Source: Marinococcus halophilus (lineage in GTDB: Bacteria; Bacillota; Bacilli; Bacillales; Marinococcaceae). From it: a stretch of 64,000 nucleotides of DNA. The stretch covers positions 124,001 to 188,000 of the forward strand of contig NZ_NPFA01000004.1 in the NCBI RefSeq assembly GCF_002265875.1, read 5' to 3'. Under the pieces are notes generated by a model. The model saw nothing but the letters and a program-made list of their open reading frames with translations, ran no database searches and was not told the origin of the DNA. The position numbers and the translations under genes were made by a program. Shown here piece after piece: positions 17,835 through 27,641 of the stretch; within the stretch, counting starts at the first letter, position 1; the number at the start of each line of letters is the position of its first letter.

Positions 17835-18491
17835 TTATCCTTCCCTGCTTTTTTTATACAATGAACTTTCATTGCCGCGCAGCAGGCGGACGATATTTGT
17901 GCGGTGCTTCCATATCGACAGAAGGCCGAGGAAAACGGTTAGATACAAATAGGTCTCTGGATGGTCGTTGGTCGACTGGGTATAAAAGACGGCAACCGGA
18001 GTCAAAACAGCAAACAACAGTGACCCAAGCGACACGTAGCCAGTTATTGCAATGGCCGCAATGGCTATAATACCGACATAGATAGCCGGGAAAAAAACAA
18101 GTACACTGATGACCCCAATGGCCGTTGCTACTCCCTTACCGCCCCGGAACCCAAAATAAACCGGCCAGTTATGGCCAAGTACAGCAGCCAGTCCCCCAAG
18201 AGCGGGTGCCAGGCCATCCACCTGGCTTAATGACAAAAAGCCCGGCAGCAAAGTCGAAGCTGTCCATTGTAAAAAGAAGCCTAGCCAGACGGCCGCCATT
18301 CCCTTCAGCACATCCAAAAGAAGTACCACTACCGCCCATTTCGTTCCTAGTACCCGCCGGGTATTAGTAGCGCCGGCATTGCCGCTTCCTACAGAACGGA
18401 CGTCCACCTTCTTTATCCGCTGAACAAATAGATAACTAAAACTAATTGAGCCAATTAGATAACCAATCACAACTGCAAGAACTACTCCCAT
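17835..18491 (-). CDS. plsY: Glycerol-3-phosphate acyltransferase PlsY
   Basis: Membrane enzyme that acylates glycerol 3-phosphate with acyl phosphate from PlsX. The 218 residues contain five or more membrane segments and the three PlsY motifs: GSGNAGATNTRRVLG, GHNWPVYFGFRGGKGVAT and GSLLFAVLTPV with IWKHRTNI near the end. In B. subtilis plsY lies elsewhere; here it is inserted between der and gpsA, a sensible metabolic pairing with GpsA. Confidence 0.94.
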   Translation of the reverse strand: MGVVLAVVIGYLIGSISFSYLFVQRIKKVDVRSVGSGNAGATNTRRVLGTKWAVVVLLLDVLKGMAAVWLGFFLQWTASTLLPGFLSLSQVDGLAPALGGLAAVLGHNWPVYFGFRGGKGVATAIGVISVLVFFPAIYVGIIAIAAIAITGYVSLGSLLFAVLTPVAVFYTQSTNDHPETYLYLTVFLGLLSIWKHRTNIVRLLRGNESSLYKKSREG

Positions 18492-18523
18492 TGCACTCTC
18501 CCCTTACCAAACATTTCCGGCTG

Positions 18524-19840
18524 CTATTCGTTTTTCTTTCTGGCTACAATCCGAAGCGGGGTGCCTTCAAACGAGAAAGCTTCGCGGCATTTGTTTTCCA
18601 AATATCTGCGATATGAAAAATGCAGAAGCTCCGGGTCGTTTACAAACAATACGATAACCGGAGGCCCGGAGGCCACTTGTGTTGCAAAATTAATACGCAG
18701 GCGTTTATTACTGTGGGTAGGTGTCGGATTCATAATCACTGCGTCCATGATCACTTCATTCAGAACGTTGGTAGGCACCCGCACGTGATGGTTTTCAGCC
18801 ACCTGACGCACTACCGGCAGAAGGTTCTGCATTCTCCGCTTGGTTTTGGCAGAAAGGAAAACGATCGGTGCATAGTCCAGAAACTGGAATTCTTCCCGTA
18901 TTTCTTCGGTAAACCGGTGCATTGTTTTGTCGTCTTTTTCTATTACATCCCATTTATTGACTACAATAACAATCGCCCGGCCAGAGTCATGCGCATAGCC
19001 AGCTACTTTTTTGTCCTGCTCCCGGATACCTGCTTCGCCGTCAAGCACCACTACGGCGACATCGGCCCGTTCCATGGCCCGCATCGCCCGGAGGACACTG
19101 TATTTTTCTGCTTTTTCATACACTTTTCCCCGCCGGCGCATACCCGCTGTATCAATAATGCTGTATTTTTGATCGTCTTTTTCAAACTCTGTATCCACCG
19201 CATCTCTCGTCGTACCAGGGATATCGCTCACAATTACCCGTTCTTCGCCCAGCACTGCATTCACGAGAGAGGATTTACCAACATTTGGCTGGCCAATGAC
19301 AGCCATATGAATCGTGTCATCGTCCTTTTCTTCTTCTTCCTCCACAGGAAAACGTTCGAGTACTTCATCAAGCAGATCTCCGAGGCCGAGGCCATGGGAG
19401 CCTGAAATCGGAAATACTTCTCCAAGACCAAGCGAATAGAATTCGTACATCTGCTCCCGCATTTCATAATTGTCTATTTTATTCACAGCCGTGATGACTG
19501 GTTTCTTAGACCGAAGCAGAATATCTGCCACTTCTTCATCAGAAGCCGTAATACCATCCCGGCCATTCACGATAAAAATAATGACGTCTGCTTCATCAAT
19601 GGCAAGCTTTGCCTGTTCCCGGATTTGCGTGAGCAGTGGTTCATCGTTTAGTTCAATGCCTCCGGTGTCAATTACGTGAAAGAAGCGGTGAAGCCATTCG
19701 CCCTCTCCGTAAAGTCTATCTCTTGTAATCCCAGGCTCGTCTTCGACGATAGCCATTCGTTCTCCGATAATGCGGTTAAATATTGTTGATTTGCCGACAT
19801 TTGGCCTGCCGACAATGGCAACTGTAGGTTTTACCATCAT
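18524..19840 (-). CDS. der: Ribosome-associated GTPase Der (EngA)
   Basis: Double-GTPase needed for 50S subunit maturation. In 438 residues, domain 1 shows [13 protein letters not shown] and NKID; domain 2 shows [19 protein letters not shown] and NKWD; a KH-like C-terminal domain follows with [20 protein letters not shown] precedes the first of two adjacent ATG codons. Order fni-der-plsY-gpsA on the minus strand. Confidence 0.97.
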   Translation of the reverse strand: MMVKPTVAIVGRPNVGKSTIFNRIIGERMAIVEDEPGITRDRLYGEGEWLHRFFHVIDTGGIELNDEPLLTQIREQAKLAIDEADVIIFIVNGRDGITASDEEVADILLRSKKPVITAVNKIDNYEMREQMYEFYSLGLGEVFPISGSHGLGLGDLLDEVLERFPVEEEEEKDDDTIHMAVIGQPNVGKSSLVNAVLGEERVIVSDIPGTTRDAVDTEFEKDDQKYSIIDTAGMRRRGKVYEKAEKYSVLRAMRAMERADVAVVVLDGEAGIREQDKKVAGYAHDSGRAIVIVVNKWDVIEKDDKTMHRFTEEIREEFQFLDYAPIVFLSAKTKRRMQNLLPVVRQVAENHHVRVPTNVLNEVIMDAVIMNPTPTHSNKRLRINFATQVASGPPVIVLFVNDPELLHFSYRRYLENKCREAFSFEGTPLRIVARKKNE

Positions 19841-19932
19841 TTTGATTCCTTTCTGTCTCTAAATCTATCTTCATTATCATAACACGAAACAGAACCGTTC
19901 CTCGCCCCCAAATTTGCATCAAGCCTTAAAAC

Positions 19933-19967
19933 AAGGAAAGAACCAGGCACGTTTGTTGCGCCTGGTT
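19933..19967 (-). terminator. Intrinsic terminator after fni
   Basis: AACCAGGC and GCCTGGTT form an eight-base-pair stem on the minus strand with a 12-base loop, followed by CTTTCCTT. It lies just past the fni stop and before der. Confidence 0.65.
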
Positions 19968-19979
19968 GCTTTTCTGCCT

Positions 19980-21035
19980 TTATATTGAACGCCGGCTGTA
20001 GACAGTCGTGTCAATTCCGCGTTCTTTCAGCCAGTAGGCTGTCTCTCCGCGCAGGACTACCGGAGCTCTTTTCAGCTCCTCAATATTTTGTGCTCCCACC
20101 GCCGTCATCACTATTTTCAGTTCTTCCTGGGTCTGGCGAAGAAAAGCAGCGGCTCCATCCGCTCCGTGATTTTTAGCTTCCCGCAGAACCGCCCCTGCCA
20201 TACCGCTTGCACTGCCTCCAAGGGCGATAATTTTTGCGATGTCCAGACCGTGCCGCACTCCGCCTGAGCCGATCACGCTTCCGGGGTGCCAAGCATGCAC
20301 TGTTTCAGCAATGGCAGCTGCTGTCGGTATGCCCCATTGATCGAAAAAAGCAAATGGCTGGTTTCTCCTTTTATTTTCAATCATGGAAAAGTTAGTGCCT
20401 CCACTGCCTCCCGCATCAATGATGACCACTCCGGAACTACGCAGTTTGGCTGCTGTTTCAAAGGAGATACCAAATCCTACTTCTTTTACAATAACCGGTA
20501 CAGAAAGACCTTCAGCAATACGCTTAATCCGCTCCAGGGCTCCCTGAAAATCCCTGTCTCCTTCCGGCATAACAAGTTCCTGAATAACGTTTAAATGAAT
20601 CTGAAGGGCATCCGCCTGAATCATTTCTACTGCCTGCGCAGCCTGCTCCACGCTAACTTCACTTCCTGTATTGGCAAAAATAACGCCATCAGGGTTTTTT
20701 TCGCGGACGATTTTGTATGTATAGGATTCCTGTTCGTTTTTGATCGCCGATGTTTGAGACCCGACTGCCATAGCAACGCCGGTTGCTGCTGCAGCTTCTG
20801 CCAGTGACGCATTAACAGCGGCTGTTTCATCGCCGCCGCCACCTGTCATTGCATTAATAAGAATCGGCGAACTTAAGGAAAGTCCGCCGATTTCTACTGA
20901 TGCATCTGTATAAAGAGAAGCTGAGTCAGGCAGACTCTGATGGACAAATTGAATGTCATCTAAACTGCTTTCGGCTGAAAAACCTGTGGATAAAGCATAT
21001 TCAATGTGATCCTGTTTCCGCCTAGCCCGCGACAC
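19980..21035 (-). CDS. fni: Type 2 isopentenyl-diphosphate delta-isomerase Fni (GTG start)
   Basis: FMN and NADPH-dependent enzyme interconverting IPP and DMAPP, feeding undecaprenyl and heptaprenyl synthesis. The 351 residues show RKQDHIEYAL, INAMTGGG, VGSQTSAIK, FANTGSEVS, QIHLNVIQE, VKEVGFGIS and DAGGSGGTNF. The GTG at 21035 has AAGGAG eight bases before; the TTG two codons earlier sits too close. It lies downstream of the S1-repeat gene. Confidence 0.93.
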   Translation of the reverse strand: MSRARRKQDHIEYALSTGFSAESSLDDIQFVHQSLPDSASLYTDASVEIGGLSLSSPILINAMTGGGGDETAAVNASLAEAAAATGVAMAVGSQTSAIKNEQESYTYKIVREKNPDGVIFANTGSEVSVEQAAQAVEMIQADALQIHLNVIQELVMPEGDRDFQGALERIKRIAEGLSVPVIVKEVGFGISFETAAKLRSSGVVIIDAGGSGGTNFSMIENKRRNQPFAFFDQWGIPTAAAIAETVHAWHPGSVIGSGGVRHGLDIAKIIALGGSASGMAGAVLREAKNHGADGAAAFLRQTQEELKIVMTAVGAQNIEELKRAPVVLRGETAYWLKERGIDTTVYSRRSI

Positions 21036-21047
21036 AAGCAAATCTCC

Positions 21048-22202
21048 TTACTTTTTATATTTTTTCAACTGATCGCCGACCATATCTCCGAGGGAGAAGC
21101 CAGCATGATCTTCTTCCGGTGCTTCGTATTCGCTTTGAACTTTCGAATCACTGGTCTCGGCGCTCTCAAGCTCTCTGATGCTTAACGAAATACGGTGCTC
21201 GGCAGGGTTAATATCAAGCACTTTAGCCGTTACTGCCTGACCTTCTTCAAGCACCTCTCCCGGCGTTCCGATGTGACGGTTCGCGATTTGGGAAATGTGG
21301 ACAAGGCCTTCTACTCCGGGAGCCACTTCAACGAATGCGCCGAAGCTGACAAGCCGTTTTACATGACCGTCGATAACATCGCCGGCTTCAATTTGTCCTT
21401 CAATAGTTGTCCACGGTCCAGGGAGGGTATCTTTAATCGACAGAGATACTCTTTCGCTGTCCGGATCAACAGCCAAGATTTTTACTTCAATCTCATCGCC
21501 TTCGTTAACGACTTCTCCTGGTGATTCCACACGGTGATGGGCCATCTGCGAAATGTGGACAAGACCGTCGACACCGCCGACATCCACAAATGCACCAAAG
21601 TTAGTCAGGCGCTGCACTGTTCCTTTCACCGTATCTCCTACATTCAAGTTTTCAAGTACTTCTTTCTTCTTCACTTCGGCCTCCTCGTCCAGAACGGCAC
21701 GCTGCGATAAAATCAGCTTGTTTTCTTCCGGATCTATTTCTGCAATTTTTAGTCTTAATGTTTTTCCCTGATAATCTGAAAAGTCTTCCACATAGTATCT
21801 TTCCACGAGCGAAGCCGGGATAAAGCCACGCACGCCTAAATCGACGACAAGCCCGCCTTTGACAATTTCAGCCACCTGGGCTTCAATGACATCGCCGGAT
21901 TCATATTTTTCCTGAAGCTCGCCCCAGGATTTATCAGCAAGTGCTGCCCGGCGGGAGAGAACCAGCTCATCATCTTCCATTTTTGTCACTTTGAATTCGA
22001 GCTGATCTCCTTCCTTAAGCACATCGTCTACTTTCTCTACATGCAGGCTGGAAAGTTCACTGATCGGAATAACCGCATCAACTTTGTATCCTGCATCTGC
22101 ATACGCTTGCTTTTCTTCTACTTTTGTTACTGTGGCAGTGATAATATCTCCCACGTTAAACTCTTTCATTCCTTCTAGTTCATTGTTCATTTCATCTGCC
22201 AT
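21048..22202 (-). CDS. S1 RNA-binding repeat protein (YpfD/RpsA-like)
   Basis: The protein has 384 residues with four S1 domains: about 14-85 (GDIITATVTKVEEKQAYADAG), 102-168, 188-257 (GTVQRLTNFGAFVDVGG) and 274-343 (GHVKRLVSFGAFVEVAPG), then an acidic, Ser-rich tail ending in KKYKK. This is the Gram-positive ypfD type, shorter than the six-domain proteobacterial ribosomal protein S1. Binding to the ribosome or mRNA is inferred from the domains. It lies between plsC and fni as in B. subtilis. Confidence 0.92.
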   Translation of the reverse strand: MADEMNNELEGMKEFNVGDIITATVTKVEEKQAYADAGYKVDAVIPISELSSLHVEKVDDVLKEGDQLEFKVTKMEDDELVLSRRAALADKSWGELQEKYESGDVIEAQVAEIVKGGLVVDLGVRGFIPASLVERYYVEDFSDYQGKTLRLKIAEIDPEENKLILSQRAVLDEEAEVKKKEVLENLNVGDTVKGTVQRLTNFGAFVDVGGVDGLVHISQMAHHRVESPGEVVNEGDEIEVKILAVDPDSERVSLSIKDTLPGPWTTIEGQIEAGDVIDGHVKRLVSFGAFVEVAPGVEGLVHISQIANRHIGTPGEVLEEGQAVTAKVLDINPAEHRISLSIRELESAETSDSKVQSEYEAPEEDHAGFSLGDMVGDQLKKYKK

Positions 22203-22265
22203 TGACCATTGCCTCCTTCAGTGTCCTAAAATCCTGTCTATGGGGTTTTGGGGATTTCAAGGAAA

Positions 22266-22850
22266 TTAACCGGTCTTCGCCTGCTGATGAACGGCTTTAA
22301 TTTCTTCCATGATTACTTCGGTTGCTTCTTCAGCTTTCGCTTTATTCGTCCGAAGGTCCTGCATGGGTACCGGCCGGCCTATCACTACGTTCACACGCCT
22401 AAACAAACCGCAGCGGCCGCTGATGGCTACTGGAACTACTGCCGCGTCTGAACGGAGGGCGAAAAAACCGGCGCCGGTTAATCCTTTTCCTATTTCCCCG
22501 CTTTTACTCCTAGTACCCTCAGGAAAAAGACATAAAACCTGTCCCTCGTTTAAAAATTGAATTCCCTGTTTTAATGACTTTCGGTCTACCACGCCTCTGC
22601 GGACGGGAAAGGCTCCGACAAAATACATAATAAAACCGAGAACTTTTTTATTAAACAGTTCGCTTTTAGCCATAAAGTGCACTTTTCTGCGAATATGGGT
22701 GGCGAGCAGAGGCGGATCAAAGTTGCTAATGTGATTCGAACAAAGCAGGACGGGACCTTCCTTTGGGATATTTTCTCTTCCGGTGACCCGGACCCGCATA
22801 AGAATAACCGCAAGGAAGTAGGCAGAATACTTTACGATATTATACATCAT
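22266..22850 (-). CDS. plsC: 1-acylglycerol-3-phosphate acyltransferase PlsC
   Basis: Adds the second acyl chain to make phosphatidic acid. The 194 residues carry the HX4D motif in SNHISNFDPPLLA, FPVRRGVVD, the FPEGTRSKSG phosphate-binding motif and VVPVAISG, with a hydrophobic N-terminus. It overlaps cmk by 11 bases and its start is preceded by AGGTGA. The cmk-plsC-ypfD order is common in Bacillaceae. Confidence 0.93.
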   Translation of the reverse strand: MMYNIVKYSAYFLAVILMRVRVTGRENIPKEGPVLLCSNHISNFDPPLLATHIRRKVHFMAKSELFNKKVLGFIMYFVGAFPVRRGVVDRKSLKQGIQFLNEGQVLCLFPEGTRSKSGEIGKGLTGAGFFALRSDAAVVPVAISGRCGLFRRVNVVIGRPVPMQDLRTNKAKAEEATEVIMEEIKAVHQQAKTG

Positions 22851-23526
22851 GTGACTGATTCACCTTCTCCTCCGCGAGCGCCGTGATTTTACTGATAACC
22901 TCGGGTACAGTCAGCACCGTTGTATCAATTTCCACAGCATCCGCTGCTTTTTTTAACGGTGAATGCTCTCTGGCTTTATCAAGCTCATCCCGGTGAATGA
23001 TTGCTTCATAAATTTCTTCGTAATCTGCCGGTTTTCCGCGCTCCTGCATCTCCTTGTACCTGCGCAGTGCACGTTCCTGTACAGAGGCGATTAAAAATAT
23101 TTTCAATTCCGCATCCGGAAGGATAGTCGTGCCGATGTCCCGTCCGTCAAGTACCGCGCTTTTTTCTGCTGCAAGCCGCCGCTGCTTAACAGCCATTTCT
23201 TCGCGTACTCCAAGATGAGCCGCAGTTAGAGAGACCACGCTGTCAACTTCGCTCGTGCGAATAGCCTCCGATACGTTTTCCTCGTCCAAGTAAACTTCAC
23301 TTACCTTCGGATTACCGACGAGACGGATGCTTGTGCTTTTTAACAGCTCCGTCATTTTTTCGCCGTCATCAAGCGGCGTGCCCGTCCGCAGCGCCTTTAA
23401 TGAGAGCGCCCGGTACATCGCCCCTGTATCGATGTATGTATAATCAAGCTGTACGGCACATCCTTTCGATACAGTGCTCTTTCCAGCACCGGCCGGCCCG
23501 TCGATTGCAATATTGATTTTCCTCAT
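22840..23526 (-). CDS. cmk: Cytidylate kinase Cmk
   Basis: Phosphorylates CMP and dCMP to diphosphates. The 228-residue P-loop kinase has IAIDGPAGAGKST, the CMP-recognising YIDTGAMYRALSL, LDGRDIGTTILPDAELKIFL and RDELDKAREHSPL. Length and motifs are standard. First gene of the cmk-plsC-ypfD-fni run on the minus strand. Confidence 0.96.
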   Translation of the reverse strand: MRKINIAIDGPAGAGKSTVSKGCAVQLDYTYIDTGAMYRALSLKALRTGTPLDDGEKMTELLKSTSIRLVGNPKVSEVYLDEENVSEAIRTSEVDSVVSLTAAHLGVREEMAVKQRRLAAEKSAVLDGRDIGTTILPDAELKIFLIASVQERALRRYKEMQERGKPADYEEIYEAIIHRDELDKAREHSPLKKAADAVEIDTTVLTVPEVISKITALAEEKVNQSHDV

Positions 23527-23659
23527 CCTCCTGCACCCCGCCCATTAGATTGTTGAACATGTAGCCTTTGCCCATCATTTTCAAAACTAACATATTTCGC
23601 ACGGTTTGCATATATTGTTCCGCCTGAACTTTTTATTTTCTCCTATTCAAAAGAGACAG

Positions 23660-23684
23660 TAAAAAGACCGCTTCTGCGGCCTTT
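23660..23684 (-). terminator. Terminator after the PilZ gene
   Basis: AAAGGCCGC and GCGGTCTTT pair around AGAA and are followed by TTTA on the minus strand, seven bases past the stop at 23691. The hairpin separates the gene from cmk. Confidence 0.75.
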
Positions 23685-23690
23685 AGTTTC

Positions 23691-24365
23691 TTAACTCCTT
23701 ACTCGTTTTTCCTGATTCGCTGCTGCACGCTGCCGCTCAAAGCAGTACCTGATCACTGCCTGGCGCTCTTTTTCAGTAATCTCCAAAAACTCCATGCTTG
23801 CCCGCTTTGGCCTCCGCTCTTCTTTTTCAAGTACTCTTCTTACTGCAGCGGAACACTGCAAATATTGCATTGAGCCATCTTCCATCGGGAAAGCCAGCGT
23901 GATTTGTACGTGCTCCTCTTCCATCAGTTTTGCTTTTGGCGGCACAATGAGCATGCATCCACCACCGCTCACATTTACCGTCACAGTTGTAAACGGCCGG
24001 GAAGATCCGTGGACAGCTGCATTAACGCTCGTGTCGACACGTACATAGTTTCTGCGCTGGACACGCTGCCATTCTTTTTTTTCTGGACGTTTAATGATTA
24101 ATGCCGGTATTTGCCCCTTTAGCCGGGAAAGGACCGTTGAACGGAATGAATAAACAGCACTGTCTTCTCCAACATACCAAACATGCACTGCTCTGCCTGC
24201 CTGAAAAGAAATGCTTTTCCCGGTTTCCTGGTCCGCGGGCAAAGCAATTGTAAACGTATTTTCATCTGCATCAAGCAGCTGGGATTTGTATTGAACCTTA
24301 TTGTCATGCGGTTCCTTTGTATTTATGTTTTCATGCAAATGCCAAACGCTTCCAATTTCGTACAA
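23691..24365 (-). CDS. ypfA: PilZ-domain cyclic-di-GMP receptor, YpfA/MotI type
   Basis: The 224-residue protein has an N-terminal YcgR-like beta domain (about 1-100) and a C-terminal PilZ domain. The PilZ signature is complete: QRRNYVRV (RxxxR) near residue 120 and NVSGGG (N/DxSxxG) about 25 residues on. In B. subtilis the orthologue binds cyclic di-GMP and restrains flagellar rotation. The neighbourhood (cmk to one side) matches ypfA; in B. subtilis ypeB-sleB-prsW lie beyond it, but here a methionine operon does. Confidence 0.9.
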   Translation of the reverse strand: MYEIGSVWHLHENINTKEPHDNKVQYKSQLLDADENTFTIALPADQETGKSISFQAGRAVHVWYVGEDSAVYSFRSTVLSRLKGQIPALIIKRPEKKEWQRVQRRNYVRVDTSVNAAVHGSSRPFTTVTVNVSGGGCMLIVPPKAKLMEEEHVQITLAFPMEDGSMQYLQCSAAVRRVLEKEERRPKRASMEFLEITEKERQAVIRYCFERQRAAANQEKRVRS

Positions 24366-24412
24366 TAGCTAAAACCCCTTTTATATTATATGTCGGACGA
24401 AAGGAAAAACTG

Positions 24413-26254
24413 TTAAATTTCTGTAACGCCAGCTTCCGTCTGCTCCCGCACATACCTTGTCAGTTCAGCCGTAATTTCATAGCGCAGAAACGGCGTAATT
24501 AAATAAATACCGTTAAAGTACCGGAGTGTTTCATCAATCAGTTCTTTCGCAATAGCGATTCCTTCCCGTTTGGCTGCTTCAGCATCATTCCCGCAGGCTG
24601 CCATTCGCTTTCGCGTATCGTCTGTTAACTGAATGCCCGGCACTTCATTGTGAAGAAACTCTGCATTTCCAGCGCTCACTAGAGGCATTATTCCGATAAA
24701 TACAGGAGCTTCGAGTTCCTTGACCGCTTCGTGAATTGTTTTAATCCGGTTAACATCATAAACGGGCTGACTCATAAAGTAATGCGCCCCCGCATTCACT
24801 TTTTTCTCCAGCCGTTTCACGGCTTTATCAATATGAAGCACGTTCGGATTAAACGCTCCCCCAATGGAGAAATTTGTTTTTTCTCCAAGCGACTTTCCGG
24901 AAAACAGACGCCCTTCGTTCATTTCCCGGATGAGGGAAATGAGTGAAACAGAGTTGGCGTCATATACAGACTTTGCTCCTGGAAAATCCCCCACCTTGGA
25001 AGGATCTCCGGTAATGGCAAGCAGATCCCGCACACCAATGGTATGAAGTCCCAGCAGATGGGACTGCAAACCGATCAGGTTCCGGTCCCGGCAGGCAATA
25101 TGCAGGAGCGGCCGGGCAGAGCTCTGCTGCTTAAGCATCGCCCCCATCGCCAGGTTGTCGATCCGGGGGGAGGCGAGGGAGTTGTCGGCAAGTGTCACTG
25201 CGTCCGCCCCAGCGTCGTGAAGCGCCTGGGAGCCGCGCATAAATTTCCCCGTTTTCAGCTTCTTCGGCGGGTCCAGCTCTACAATAACCGTATTTTCATT
25301 TTTTACTTTTTCATGGAGAGGGACAAACTGTTCCTTTTCAGCTGGGGGCTCAGCTGCTGGGGGCTCCACCTTCACTGGAGGCTTAGTTTTTTCCGGCACG
25401 TCGTGTTTCACTGCTTCCGCTATCATGCGCACGTGTTCGGGGGTTGTGCCGCAGCAGCCGCCTATCAAACGTACGCCTTGTTCTTTAAAGCGGAATGCCT
25501 GTTTATAAAAGTACTCGGGATTGGACTGGTAGACATACCGGCCATCGTACCAGTTTGGCAGACTGGCGTTAGGGTAGGCGGAATAATACGCCTTTCCGGT
25601 CAATTCTGCCTGCTCAAGGGATTTCAATATATGATACGGGCCCATACGGCAGTTGAGACCGACCACTGAAGCGCCGGCGTCCTCGAGCCGGCTGAAAGCT
25701 TCACTGATCTGCACCCCGCCGTGCATAACGCCAACGTCTCCAAGCGCCACCTGGGCGATAACCGGGATTTCTGCATCCTTACTCCGGATGTAGCGGACAA
25801 CCTGCAGAAGCTCTGGCAGGTCATAGAACGTTTCAAGCAGCAGGCCGTCCACCGGCTCCGCCAAAAAGACATCCACTTGCTCCTGCAGCGCATTTCTCAA
25901 ATATTCATCCGAATATTCACTTACCTGGACGCCTTTAATGCCTCCAACTGTAGCAAATACATACGCTGTTTCACCTGCTGCTTTTCTTGCAAGCTGCACG
26001 CCGGCACGGTTAATATCCAACACTTTATCTTCAAGCTCATAGCCTTCAAGCTTCACCCGGTTGGCAGCGTAAGTATTCGTTTGAAGGATATCTGCCCCGG
26101 CCTCTGCATATTCCCGGTGAGCGCGCTCCACAGTATCTGGACTGGTCAGGTTCATGGCTTCAAACGAACCCTTATAGCCTTTCTGATAAAGATACGTCCC
26201 CATTGCCCCGTCGCCGATCAAAATTGAGGAACTGAGTTTTTTGAGTACGTTCAT
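24413..26254 (-). CDS. yitJ: Bifunctional homocysteine S-methyltransferase / methylenetetrahydrofolate reductase (YitJ type)
   Basis: Two-domain protein of 613 residues. The N-terminal Hcy methyltransferase (1 to about 290) shows GDGAMGTYLYQKG and the zinc Cys residues in GLNCRMG and GGCCGTTPEH. A Pro/Glu-rich linker (about 295-315) leads to a MetF-type FAD domain with VELDPP, TLADNSLASPRIDN, AITGDPSKVGD and SVYDANSV. Together they supply methyl groups and methionine. It follows metI by 26 bases and should be controlled by the S-box upstream of metI. Confidence 0.93.
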   Translation of the reverse strand: MNVLKKLSSSILIGDGAMGTYLYQKGYKGSFEAMNLTSPDTVERAHREYAEAGADILQTNTYAANRVKLEGYELEDKVLDINRAGVQLARKAAGETAYVFATVGGIKGVQVSEYSDEYLRNALQEQVDVFLAEPVDGLLLETFYDLPELLQVVRYIRSKDAEIPVIAQVALGDVGVMHGGVQISEAFSRLEDAGASVVGLNCRMGPYHILKSLEQAELTGKAYYSAYPNASLPNWYDGRYVYQSNPEYFYKQAFRFKEQGVRLIGGCCGTTPEHVRMIAEAVKHDVPEKTKPPVKVEPPAAEPPAEKEQFVPLHEKVKNENTVIVELDPPKKLKTGKFMRGSQALHDAGADAVTLADNSLASPRIDNLAMGAMLKQQSSARPLLHIACRDRNLIGLQSHLLGLHTIGVRDLLAITGDPSKVGDFPGAKSVYDANSVSLISLIREMNEGRLFSGKSLGEKTNFSIGGAFNPNVLHIDKAVKRLEKKVNAGAHYFMSQPVYDVNRIKTIHEAVKELEAPVFIGIMPLVSAGNAEFLHNEVPGIQLTDDTRKRMAACGNDAEAAKREGIAIAKELIDETLRYFNGIYLITPFLRYEITAELTRYVREQTEAGVTEI

Positions 26255-26280
26255 AGCTTTGCCCCTCTCCTGGTTGTTAG

Positions 26281-27384
26281 TTACAGCGCCCTTAGCGCCT
26301 GCTCGAGATCCTCAATTAAATCGTCTTTATCTTCGATGCCGATGCTGAAACGAAGCAGCCGGTTATCTACGCCGTTGTTAACCCTTACTGCCTCTGGCAT
26401 GTCGGCATGTGTCTGCGTGGCCGGATACGTGATAAAGCTTTCAACTCCGCCCAGGCTTTCTGCGAAAGTAATGATTTTTATATTTCGCAAAAACGAGTCC
26501 ACCCACTCTTCGTTTTCGAGACGGAAGGAAAGCATGCCTCCCCGTCCGGAGTAAAGCACATCCGTTATCTTTTCATGGCGGCTGAGATACTCTGCGATCG
26601 CCTTCCCGTTTTCTGTATGCTGCTTCATGCGGAGCTTTAAGGTTTTCATACCGCGCATGAGCAGCCAGGAATCAAACGGGCTTAAAATTGTCCCCATGCC
26701 GTTCTGAAGCGCACCAATTTTTTCGGAGAGCTCGTCCACGTTGGATACAATCAGGCCGGCAATCAGATCATTATGCCCTCCTAAATATTTCGAGGCCGAG
26801 TGTACTACAATGTCAGCGCCTTCTTCAATTGGGCGCTGAAGTACCGGGGTATAAAACGTATTGTCTACAATAAGCCAGGCCCCGTGCTTTTTCGCGAGCA
26901 GTGACAGTTCCTTCAGATCCGCTTCCTGCATCAGCGGGTTCGTCGGTGTCTCAATAAACAGCGCCTTCGTTTTCCCGGTAATCAGCTGTTCGAATGCTTC
27001 AAGATCCCTCGGGTCACCGTATGTAACCGTCACGCCCCAGCGCCGCCATCCTTCTTCAAACAGACGGTACGTACCGCCGTAAATATCGCTTGTTGCAATC
27101 ACTTCATCACCGGTTTCAAAGATCGCAAACAGCGTCTGAATAGCAGCCATCCCCGAGCTGAGAGCAAACCCCTGTTTACCTCCTTCGAGCGCGGCGATAC
27201 CATTTTCGAGAAGATCTCTCGTCGGGTTCGCCGTCCGGGAATAGTCGTATCCCGTGGACTCTCCAATACCTGTATGTTTATACGCTGTGGAAAAATAAAC
27301 AGGAGGGTTTATTGCACCGGTCCGCGGGTCGGAATTATTCCCCAGTTGTGCAAGGATGGTTTCTATCTGCAGTTGCTTTGACAT
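26281..27384 (-). CDS. metI: Cystathionine gamma-synthase / O-acylhomoserine sulfhydrylase MetI
   Basis: PLP enzyme of the trans-sulfuration family making cystathionine or homocysteine from an acylated homoserine. The 367 residues include YDYSRTANPTRD, ALSSGMAAIQT, SDIYGGTYRLFEEGW, ETPTNPLMQEAD, the PLP Lys in VHSASKYLGGHND and the C-terminal GGVESFITYPATQTH. Closest in sequence character to B. subtilis MetI rather than MetC. The start is preceded by GAGGG and by a SAM riboswitch. No metC follows; the next gene is yitJ. Confidence 0.92.
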   Translation of the reverse strand: MSKQLQIETILAQLGNNSDPRTGAINPPVYFSTAYKHTGIGESTGYDYSRTANPTRDLLENGIAALEGGKQGFALSSGMAAIQTLFAIFETGDEVIATSDIYGGTYRLFEEGWRRWGVTVTYGDPRDLEAFEQLITGKTKALFIETPTNPLMQEADLKELSLLAKKHGAWLIVDNTFYTPVLQRPIEEGADIVVHSASKYLGGHNDLIAGLIVSNVDELSEKIGALQNGMGTILSPFDSWLLMRGMKTLKLRMKQHTENGKAIAEYLSRHEKITDVLYSGRGGMLSFRLENEEWVDSFLRNIKIITFAESLGGVESFITYPATQTHADMPEAVRVNNGVDNRLLRFSIGIEDKDDLIEDLEQALRAL

Positions 27385-27424
27385 GTCACAGCCCTCATTT
27401 CTCTAAAATTAATGCATTAAATGT

Positions 27425-27584
27425 ACGAAAAGGCCTTCTTCCGTAGACAGAAGAAGACCTTGGCATGCAATACTTCTTCTCATCTCGCAAGCACAGCTTG
27501 CAGGAGTTAGCACCTGACCGCATCTTTTGCAGCTGGTTGCTGAGACTTCCAAGGGCCGATCCCTCCATCTCTCTTGATAAGAAA
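27425..27584 (-). ncRNA. S-box (SAM-I) riboswitch upstream of metI-yitJ
   Basis: On the minus strand the aptamer runs from about 27584 to 27473 with the conserved S-box blocks: TTATCAAGAGAG, GATCGGCCC, the AAGTCTCAGCAACC core, GGTGCTAACTCC and GATGAGAAG. It is followed by a terminator stem (AAGGTCTTCTTC with GAAGAAGGCCTT, 27430-27461) ending in TTTTC. High S-adenosylmethionine should stop transcription before metI, the usual OFF arrangement. Confidence 0.95.
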
Positions 27585-27641
27585 CGTTATATGATTACTT
27601 TCCAAAGTACATGAAACGAATCGATATTGCAAGTCACCATT

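Noticed and set aside
18620-19405. 261-codon plus-strand open frame
   Set aside because: Antisense to der, a conserved essential GTPase; composition is non-protein-like (His/Phe runs).
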